Assembly (NCBI GenBank): GCA_024278155.1
Contig: JAJRTT010000362.1
Location: 1 to 7,356 of the forward strand
Length of the DNA: 7,356 nucleotides
Direction: 5' to 3'
Origin: Bacteroidota bacterium
Lineage (GTDB): Bacteria; Bacteroidota; Bacteroidia; Bacteroidales; JAADJA01
The position numbers and the translations under genes are program-made. Below the pieces are notes generated by a model that saw only the letters and a program-made list of their open reading frames with translations, did not search any database and was not told where the DNA came from. Positions 1 to 5,736 of the stretch are shown here, piece by piece; position 1 is the first letter of the stretch, and every line of letters starts with the position of its first letter.

Positions 1-90
1 AGCAATGATCAATGGGGAATGGGTCAAGCTGCCTGGGTTATCAAAAAACAATCAGGGGAAAGAGTAATCTGTCCAAATCTTATACGGTAA
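1..90 (+). CDS. Possible C-terminal end of an unrecognised protein (5' end outside window)
   Basis: Frame 1 is open from the first base to a TAA at 88-90, giving 29 residues that include WGMGQAAWVIKK and end SGERVICPNLIR. The composition is protein-like, with no low-complexity run. Thirty open codons occur easily by chance, however, and I recognise no family. The stop lies inside the first REP-like repeat, which begins at base 85, so if the gene is real the repeat supplies its last codon and stop. On this reading it would be transcribed toward the rhomboid gene, which points the other way. It may equally be non-coding. Confidence 0.3.
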   Translation, partial: SNDQWGMGQAAWVIKKQSGERVICPNLIR

Positions 91-122
91 CACTTCGACA
101 GGCTCAGTGTGACCTTGCTGTT
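85..122. repeat. REP-like palindromic repeat, direct copy 1
   Basis: This 38-bp unit is repeated identically at 132-169, a period of 47. It contains the core CTTCGACAGGCTCAG (93-107). The unit is itself palindromic: GGTAACACT (86-94) can pair with AGTGTGACC (106-114) with one mismatch around an 11-base loop, so it can form a hairpin as DNA or RNA. Cores of this kind are familiar as dispersed intergenic repeats in many bacterial genomes. Mobilisation by a REP-associated (RAYT) transposase is an inference; none is encoded in this window. Confidence 0.85.
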
Positions 123-131
123 GTGATTGTT

Positions 132-169
132 CGGTAACACTTCGACAGGCTCAGTGTGACCTTGCTGTT
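132..169. repeat. REP-like palindromic repeat, direct copy 2
   Basis: Identical over 38 bp to 85-122 and separated from it by a 9-bp spacer. The core is at 140-154, and the internal hairpin arms are 133-141 and 153-161. The core is also an exact 15-bp inverted match to 183-197, so copies 2 and 3 could form a larger stem with a 28-base loop. Confidence 0.85.
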
Positions 170-182
170 TATTCAGGTCGTC

Positions 183-238
183 CTGAGCCTGTCGAAGGAT
201 AGAGCCTGTCGAAGGATAGGGCCCTGTCGAAGGAGACC
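183..238. repeat. Inverted REP-like copies in a degenerate 17-bp tandem array
   Basis: The segment begins with CTGAGCCTGTCGAAG (183-197), the exact reverse complement of the core in the two direct copies. The pattern GCCTGTCGAAGGATAG(A/G) then recurs at 187-203 and 204-220, and a third, diverged 18-bp unit lies at 221-238. This looks like local slippage or recombination expansion of one arm of the palindrome. The whole 85-238 cluster is intergenic or at the extreme 3' end of a gene, the usual place for such repeats. Confidence 0.8.
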
Positions 239-407
239 GTTTATGCCAGCCCCGGATTTCTATATGTTGCATGGAGTTCCAAAATAGACAATAAATCCCA
301 AATGTGGAATTTGGTTTGAAATGGAGAATTGGGGTTTCTCATTTCATGCCGGATTAAACTTCCTAATTGAAATGGATTAGATTTAGTTTATGTATTCGGT
401 TTAATCA
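239..407. other. Non-coding gap downstream of the rhomboid gene
   Basis: No credible gene is visible between the repeat cluster and the rhomboid stop codon. The segment is AT-rich and holds the two small hairpins described separately. A further 8-bp inverted match, GATTAAAC (352-359) with GTTTAATC (399-406), has a 39-base spacer and is probably chance. Confidence 0.6.
298..345 (-). terminator. Weak candidate terminator hairpins for the GH3-rhomboid operon
   Basis: There are two adjacent potential stem-loops. CCAAAT (298-303) pairs perfectly with ATTTGG (309-314) around a 5-base loop. GAAATGGAGAA (318-328) pairs with TTCTCATTTC (336-345) with one bulged G. They lie about 60-110 bases past the rhomboid stop codon. 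Read on the minus strand, the 298-314 hairpin is followed by a moderately T-rich stretch (GATTTATTGTCTATTTTGG), but not a clean run of T. The stems are short and poor in GC, so this is only a tentative transcript end. Confidence 0.25.
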
Positions 408-1016
408 TCAAAACAAATTCTCGAGAAAAGTAATCACCAAAGAAGGCTTGAGGGCAATTGTAAAAGCAATCCCATAAATCGCTCCCCAAAAGTGGGCGCT
501 GTGACCTACATTGTCAGTTCCTTTTTTGGCCATATAGGCCGAATATGCCAGATAGAGTATCCCGAAAATAGGTGCAGGTATCCCAATGGGAATGAAGAAA
601 AGGAAAATCCTCCCCTGGGGATATAAGATGATACTGGAAAACAATATTGCGGAGACTGCGCCGGATGCGCCCACTGCATTATAATAGCTGTCGTTCTTGT
701 GTTTGCCGAAATCCCACAAACTTGAAAAAACAATCCCCCCCACATAAAGTAAGATGTAAAAAAGTGTGGCTTGTTGACCAAAATTGAGGCCGAATAAAGT
801 TTCCACGATTTCCCCGAAGGAATAAAGCACGAACATGTTGATGAACAGGTGCATGTAATCGGCATGGATAATTCCATAGGTAAAGAACCGGTACCATTCT
901 TTATGCTTGTTTATCGCATAGGCATTAAACTTAAACTTGTCGAAAATATCAGGACGGTTGAAAGCTACAAGGGATGCAACAACGCTAACGGCAATAATAA
1001 AATAGGTTACGATCAT
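408..1016 (-). CDS. Rhomboid-family intramembrane serine protease
   Basis: This is a polytopic inner-membrane protease of 202 residues that would cleave transmembrane substrates within the bilayer. The active-site motif GASG is at residues 116-119 with nucleophile S118. The partner histidine is H175 in GHSAHFWG, on the last helix. The HxxxN motif (H56, N60 in HLFIN) that lines the oxyanion region and a W-x-R motif in the first loop (WYR, 41-43) are also present. All catalytic positions are intact, so it should be active. Hydrophobic segments fit the six-helix core with no soluble extra domain, near the minimum length for the family. The ATG at 1016 follows the GH3-fusion stop codon by 12 bp on the same strand, so the two are probably co-transcribed. 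No Shine-Dalgarno is seen, which is usual in Bacteroidota. The substrate is unknown; one is not implied by the neighbour. Confidence 0.93.
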   Translation of the reverse strand: MIVTYFIIAVSVVASLVAFNRPDIFDKFKFNAYAINKHKEWYRFFTYGIIHADYMHLFINMFVLYSFGEIVETLFGLNFGQQATLFYILLYVGGIVFSSLWDFGKHKNDSYYNAVGASGAVSAILFSSIILYPQGRIFLFFIPIGIPAPIFGILYLAYSAYMAKKGTDNVGHSAHFWGAIYGIAFTIALKPSLVITFLENLF

Positions 1017-1028
1017 GGTTGGTTTGGC

Positions 1029-4025
1029 TTAATTCAGGTTTTCCCTTTTTTCTTGATTGGTAAAGTCATCGTTTGTTTTTTCCTTTTCGGGAAGGGCATC
1101 ATAAATCAATTGATGGATTTTTGTGCGGGTATCCATTTTGATCAATTTGGTGTTTTTTGCCGTTGGGTTTATCCGGTTCGATAAAAAGATATAAATAAGG
1201 TTTTCATCCGGGTCAACCCAGGTATAAGTGCCCGTAAACCCCGAATGCCCGAAACTATTGGCCGAGGTGCCGTCACATGAAGGGCTGTGTTCCCGGTCGT
1301 CAACATTGGGTTTGTCGAAACCAATCCCCCTCCGGTTATTGTTCAATGGGAATTGCCTTTTCGTGAATTGCCCCACCGTGCTTTCGGCGATATATCGTTT
1401 TCCGCCATATTCCCCTTTTTGCAATAACATTTGCATGATGACAGCGAGGTCGCCCGCATTTGTAAATAGCCCGGCATGTCCCGAAACTCCCCCCAGCATT
1501 GCAGCTCCCGGGTCGTGTACGTGTCCATGGACCAGTTGGTGCCTGAAATAATTGTCATTTTCCGTTGGGACGATTTCTTTGGGCATGAAATTATTCAAAG
1601 GGTTGAATGCTGTTCTTGATAGGCCAAGTTCCTTGTAGAACGTATTGGTCACATAGCGGTCAAAAGGTTGATTGGTCACGTTTTCGATAATCTCTTTCAG
1701 GTAATAAAATCCAAGGTCACTGTATTTGTAATCCTTTCGCTTGCGCAATCCCGAAAAGGTAATGGAATCGAACATGGTGTATTTATAATCTTCACGGATG
1801 TACAGCTCATTGGCCACTTTTACTGTATAATTTTCTTTAATTTGTTTACAGTAGAAATTGGTGTCCAATTGTTTTTTGTCATTGAGCGTAAACATATAAA
1901 AAGGTATCCAGGGTTTCAGCCTTGCCTGATGTGCCATGAGCTCCCGTATGACCATGTGTTCTTTGTTTGTCCCTTTCAGATAAGGTAGGTATGTAACCAA
2001 TGGCTGGTCAATATCAAGCCTTCCTTCATCACTGAGCTTCATCACCGACAATGTGGTGGCCGCAACTTTTGTAATGGAGGCCAGATCGTATAAATCCGAG
2101 TTTTTGACAAAGTTCCCTTTGTGATAAGTATGGTATCCAAAGGATTTATTGTAAATCACTTTTCCATCTTTGGCAATCAATATCTGGCAGCCCGGAATGG
2201 CTTTTTTATGGATGTTGTCCAAAACGATAGAATCGATATCTTTTAGTTTTTTGGATGGAATACCAACCTCTTCAGGTGGGGCATATTGAAAACGTTGTAT
2301 GCTTTTTATTTGTAATCCTGTGCCAAGGGGATAGTCTTTTCCGGCGGAAACCGGCAAGGTTCCTGAACAATCCATCCCGCCCATGACCATTTGTGCCGCG
2401 ATTTCGTTTGCAATGCGGTTGTCCTGATATGCGCACATTATTGCATCCAGATTTATTTCATCCGGTAAAACGCCCAGGGCATACGGGCTGCCAAAAAGGA
2501 CAAGGACAACTTTGGTCTTTTTGTCAATTGATTTGAGTACTTCCAAACTGCCGGGATCAATACCGAAATTTTTGTTGGGGAAAATGGATGTGTTGTGTAT
2601 GCCAACGAGGATAAGGTTGTACGCCGATAATTTCCTTTGCAAAAGCGCTGTTTGTTTTTTTGTGATTGACTTATGGATATTGAAATTGTCAAGTTTATCA
2701 TAATTCCCCAGCATCTGTTGGAAAGGGTTCACTTCCGGGTCGCCGATGGCGAGGGTGGCAATGTTCAGCGTGTCGAGATTCCTTAGTGGTAGCAGATTGT
2801 CAGAATTCCTAACAAGTGTGATGGCCGATTTGTAAATTTTACGGCTTATTAATTCATTGTTTATTGTTTTCAGTGAATCATAAAGGTGACCGGTGTTCAC
2901 TGGGGAATAATGATCGAGTCCGGCCTTTTGCTTATAGGCCAAGACTTTCCCGCACCTTTCTGTAATGGCTGAATCGGAGATAATCCCATTATTGACGGCT
3001 TCCCGGATTTTCTTGATCGCCTGGGGAATATCCCTTGGGAGGAGAAGTATATCGTTGCCGGCCTCAAAGGCTTTCAGTTCCACTTCGCCCGGGCCAAAAT
3101 ATTTGGCCACTCCCTGCATGTCCAGGGCATCGGTAACGACCAAACCTTCAAAACCAAGCTTTGCTTTTAACAAACCGGTGACAATCCGTTCCGACAAAGT
3201 GGAAGCAAGCTGTGGTGTACTGTCCAGTTCAGGGATATATAAATGGGCTATCATCACGGCATCAAGGCCAGCTTTTACCAATCGCTTGAAAGGATAAAGT
3301 TCCAGTGAGTCAAGGCGTTTGAAACTATGTGGGACAATGGGAAGGGTTTTGTGCGAATCCGCATCCGTATCACCATGGCCCGGAAAGTGCTTGGCAGTGG
3401 CGATTATGCCATTGTCCTGCTGGCCTTTCATATATGCAATCCCATTGCGGGCAACGCTTTCCCTGTTTTCGCCAAAAGAACGGCTGTTTATTACCGGGTT
3501 TTTTGGGTTGTTGTTGATGTCAACGACCGGGGCAAAGTTGATATGCACTCCAATGAGTTTGAGCTGGCGGGCAATTCCCGAGGACATTTCATAAACAAGG
3601 CTGTCGTTGTCCATTGCCCCAAGCGTCATTTGATAGGGGAAAGAGAAACAACTATCCAGCCGCATCCCCAACCCCCATTCGGCATCAATGGCGATAAACA
3701 AAGGGGTCTTTGCATTTTCCTGATAACGGTTGGTTAATTTTGCCTGTCGGACGGGACCTCCCTGAAAAAAGCATAAGCCTCCAATATTGTATTTCGTAAC
3801 AAGTTCTTCAATTTCTGAGTAATGTTCATTGTCTTTATTGGAATAGGCCCTCACCATCAACAGTTGGGCAATTTTTTCGTCAAGGCTCAAAGTGGCCAAA
3901 ACCGAATCGGCCCAGGAAACCTGGATTCGCGAAAATTGGGTTGTGTCCTGCGCCCTTGCATTTGTTGGCGAAAAGGTGAAGAAAAATAAAAGGGGGACTA
4001 TGTTAATGATGAACTTGAATTTCAT
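1029..4025 (-). CDS. Secreted GH3 beta-N-acetylhexosaminidase-like protein fused to a beta-lactamase-fold serine hydrolase
   Basis: This 998-residue two-enzyme fusion has a signal peptide at about 1-25 (cleavage likely after ARA), so it acts in the periplasm or outside the cell. Residues about 38-370 form a GH3 barrel of the NagZ type: KHFPGHGDTDADSH (212-225) carries the Asp-His acid/base dyad D223/H225, and VVTDALDM supplies the nucleophile D299. Residues about 390-575 are the GH3 C-terminal alpha/beta domain. Residues about 585-975 form a class C beta-lactamase/DD-peptidase-like domain with SITK (S650, K653), YSD (768-770) in place of YxN, and HSG (927-929) in place of KTG. S650 and Y768 are 118 residues apart, so this domain carries an insertion. 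The charged tail (about 978-998) is unstructured-looking. The likely substrate is N-acetylglucosamine- or N-acetylmuramic-containing glycan such as peptidoglycan fragments; the serine hydrolase could be a peptidase, amidase or esterase. It is probably first in an operon with the rhomboid gene. Confidence 0.93.
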   Translation of the reverse strand: MKFKFIINIVPLLFFFTFSPTNARAQDTTQFSRIQVSWADSVLATLSLDEKIAQLLMVRAYSNKDNEHYSEIEELVTKYNIGGLCFFQGGPVRQAKLTNRYQENAKTPLFIAIDAEWGLGMRLDSCFSFPYQMTLGAMDNDSLVYEMSSGIARQLKLIGVHINFAPVVDINNNPKNPVINSRSFGENRESVARNGIAYMKGQQDNGIIATAKHFPGHGDTDADSHKTLPIVPHSFKRLDSLELYPFKRLVKAGLDAVMIAHLYIPELDSTPQLASTLSERIVTGLLKAKLGFEGLVVTDALDMQGVAKYFGPGEVELKAFEAGNDILLLPRDIPQAIKKIREAVNNGIISDSAITERCGKVLAYKQKAGLDHYSPVNTGHLYDSLKTINNELISRKIYKSAITLVRNSDNLLPLRNLDTLNIATLAIGDPEVNPFQQMLGNYDKLDNFNIHKSITKKQTALLQRKLSAYNLILVGIHNTSIFPNKNFGIDPGSLEVLKSIDKKTKVVLVLFGSPYALGVLPDEINLDAIMCAYQDNRIANEIAAQMVMGGMDCSGTLPVSAGKDYPLGTGLQIKSIQRFQYAPPEEVGIPSKKLKDIDSIVLDNIHKKAIPGCQILIAKDGKVIYNKSFGYHTYHKGNFVKNSDLYDLASITKVAATTLSVMKLSDEGRLDIDQPLVTYLPYLKGTNKEHMVIRELMAHQARLKPWIPFYMFTLNDKKQLDTNFYCKQIKENYTVKVANELYIREDYKYTMFDSITFSGLRKRKDYKYSDLGFYYLKEIIENVTNQPFDRYVTNTFYKELGLSRTAFNPLNNFMPKEIVPTENDNYFRHQLVHGHVHDPGAAMLGGVSGHAGLFTNAGDLAVIMQMLLQKGEYGGKRYIAESTVGQFTKRQFPLNNNRRGIGFDKPNVDDREHSPSCDGTSANSFGHSGFTGTYTWVDPDENLIYIFLSNRINPTAKNTKLIKMDTRTKIHQLIYDALPEKEKTNDDFTNQEKRENLN

Positions 4026-4201
4026 TTTATGTTTTTGTCAATTTTGTCTTTCCCAAAAAAAATCCGATAATTTATGCGGTTTGAGTTCCTGCAAATGGCC
4101 TTTTAAATTGCTCTAAAAGTACATTTAACAGGGTTTAAAGTGTTTTGAACAATTTATTTTTCCTAACATGCATTTGTTTATATTATCTTTGATTCATGTT
4201 C

Positions 4202-4229
4202 TTGACTTCAAGGAATTAAAATACCTTTG
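4202..4229 (+). promoter_or_regulatory. Candidate Bacteroidota-type promoter for the VWA gene
   Basis: TACCTTTG at 4222-4229 matches the -7 consensus TAnnTTTG used by the primary sigma factor in Bacteroidota. A TTG at 4202-4204 lies 17 bases upstream, within the spacing reported for this promoter class. Transcription would begin near 4236 and leave a leader of roughly 85-90 bases before the TTG start codon. A second exact box, TATCTTTG at 4184-4191, lacks a TTG at suitable spacing and is the weaker alternative. Confidence 0.45.
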
Positions 4230-4239
4230 GGTTTTAATT
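4214..4239. promoter_or_regulatory. Inverted repeat bracketing the candidate -7 box
   Basis: AATTAAAA (4214-4221) and TTTTAATT (4232-4239) form a perfect 8-bp inverted repeat with a 10-base centre containing TACCTTTG. The position would suit an operator that blocks polymerase. The arms are pure A/T in an AT-rich region, so chance is a serious alternative. Confidence 0.25.
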
Positions 4240-4323
4240 TGAATTAATTGCATAATAGTTTGAATAAGTGAACGTTTATGCACCAAAATAGTTTCATGGG
4301 CAATTATTAATACTGACCGAATT

Positions 4324-5703
4324 TTGAAAAAGACAATCCTGCTAATATCTGTTATCCTGTTTTCGTCCATTGCGATTTCGCAAATTGCCAAAGAGGAAAA
4401 GAAACCTCCCCCAACTACCCGGATACTTTTTGTAATGGATGCTTCGCAAAGTATGTACGGGCGATGGCAAAGCGATATGAAAATAACGATTGCCAGGAAA
4501 TTGTTGTCAAGTTTGTTGGACAGCCTGATGTCAGTTGACAACCTTGAGCTTGCCTTGCGGGTTTATGGGAGTCAATATGGTTTTCCGCCACAGGTTTGCA
4601 ACGACACAAAATTGATTGTCCCATTTAGTAAGGGGAACATTCCAACGATTAAAACAAAACTCCGGTCAATTACACCAAAAGGGACAACACCCATTGCTTA
4701 TGCGCTTGAGCAATCGGGATATGATTTCCCTGAATGTGACAATTGCCGTAACATCGTTATACTCATCACCGATGGCCTGGAAGAATGTGATGGCGACCCA
4801 TGTGCCGTATCACGTGCCCTTCAAAAAAAAGGAGTGGTGTTAAAGCCTTTCGTAATCGGGATCGGCCGTAACTTTTCCGAAGCCTTTGATTGTGTAGGGA
4901 CCTATTTTGATGCTTCCAGCGAAGAGGAATTCAGCAAGGCCTTGGATGTGGTTATCTCCCAGGCCCTAAACTCCACAACTGCCCAGGTCAACCTTTTGGA
5001 CGAATACGGGAAACCTACGGAAACAAATATCTCCATGACTTTTTATGATAATTTTTCGGGCTTGATCAAATATAATTTCGTACACACATTGAACAATAAA
5101 GGCATCCCCGATACGCTAACCATCGATCCCCTTCTCGCATACGATATCGTGGTCCATACCATCCCTTCCGTCCGTCTTGACAGTGTGACCCTTACGCCCG
5201 GGAAACATACCATCATTGCTTTGGAAACACCTCAGGGCATCCTGGATTTAAAACTGACTTCACGGGACAAAACCGTCCGTGACCTGAAGTGCATTGTACG
5301 CAAAAACGGAAGCATGAATACCCTGAACCTGCAACATTTTGGTTCGACGGAAAAGTACCTTACGGGATTGTATGATTTGGAAATCCTGACCACCCCCCGG
5401 ATTTACCTGGAGGATGTCGAGGTAAAACAAAGCCATACCACCACCATCGAAATCCCCATGCCGGGAATAGCTGTTATCGACAAAAAAGCCAGTGGTTTTG
5501 GTGGCGTTTATCTTCAGGATGAAGACGAATTGGAGCTGGTTTATAATTTCAGGGACAGCATGAACCAGCGCGAAACAATCGTCCTTCAGCCGGGCACATA
5601 CCGAGCTATCTTTCGGTCAAAATACACCAAACGCTCTTTTTTCACGATCGAAAGGACATTTGTGGTGAAGTCGGGGGTTTCGGTAAATGTGAAGTTATAT
5701 TAA
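4324..5703 (+). CDS. Secreted VWA-domain protein with three C-terminal repeat modules
   Basis: This 459-residue exported protein starts at TTG. No ATG exists in frame between the upstream stop codon (4261) and this codon, and a good signal peptide (MKKTILLISVILFSSIAIS) begins exactly there. Residues about 32-215 form a von Willebrand factor A domain with a complete metal-ion-dependent adhesion site: DASQS (D39, S41, S43), the threonine in GTTP (121-122) and D150 in LITDG. Six cysteines, C92, C138, C141, C155, C160 and C190, all lie in this domain and suggest disulfides in an oxidising compartment. Residues 221-459 are beta-rich and contain three repeats aligned at Y273, Y350 and Y426. No transmembrane anchor or OmpA domain follows. 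VWA domains with this site usually bind protein ligands through a divalent cation; the partner here is unknown. The gene is monocistronic by layout. Confidence 0.88.
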   Translation: MKKTILLISVILFSSIAISQIAKEEKKPPPTTRILFVMDASQSMYGRWQSDMKITIARKLLSSLLDSLMSVDNLELALRVYGSQYGFPPQVCNDTKLIVPFSKGNIPTIKTKLRSITPKGTTPIAYALEQSGYDFPECDNCRNIVILITDGLEECDGDPCAVSRALQKKGVVLKPFVIGIGRNFSEAFDCVGTYFDASSEEEFSKALDVVISQALNSTTAQVNLLDEYGKPTETNISMTFYDNFSGLIKYNFVHTLNNKGIPDTLTIDPLLAYDIVVHTIPSVRLDSVTLTPGKHTIIALETPQGILDLKLTSRDKTVRDLKCIVRKNGSMNTLNLQHFGSTEKYLTGLYDLEILTTPRIYLEDVEVKQSHTTTIEIPMPGIAVIDKKASGFGGVYLQDEDELELVYNFRDSMNQRETIVLQPGTYRAIFRSKYTKRSFFTIERTFVVKSGVSVNVKLY

Positions 5704-5736
5704 CAGAAGGTTGAAACAGCAACCAGCAATCAACTA

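Larger units (their letters stand above)
4026..4323. other. Divergent intergenic region between the GH3-fusion and VWA genes
   Basis: This 298-bp AT-rich stretch separates two divergently transcribed genes, so it must hold promoters for both. The rightward direction has a good Bacteroidota-type match at 4202-4229. For the leftward gene I searched for CAAAnnTA (the minus-strand -7 box) and found no exact copy; the nearest is TAAAAGTA at 4114-4121, read TACTTTTA on the minus strand, without a well-spaced -33 element. No RNA gene or riboswitch was recognised. Confidence 0.7.

Noticed and set aside
85..169. CRISPR array
   Set aside because: There are only two direct copies with a 9-bp spacer, the repeats are internally palindromic REP-type, and there are no cas genes nearby.
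24..272. An 82-codon minus-strand open frame across the repeat cluster
   Set aside because: Its translation (RQAQDD, HTEPVEV, TLSLSK) is the typical spurious reading of this REP core. It has no signal of selection and is explained entirely by the repeats.
506..897. Minus-strand open frames inside the rhomboid gene
   Set aside because: They overlap a gene whose catalytic motifs are all intact in another frame, and their products are Ser/Cys/His-rich without domains.
3319..3737. Three overlapping plus-strand open frames opposite the GH3 domain
   Set aside because: They are antisense to the conserved GH3 catalytic region and arise from its codon bias; no motif or signal peptide is seen.
4194..4541. 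A 115-codon minus-strand open frame spanning the intergenic region and the VWA signal peptide
   Set aside because: Most of it is antisense to the VWA start, it has no recognisable domain, and it would overlap the likely VWA promoter.
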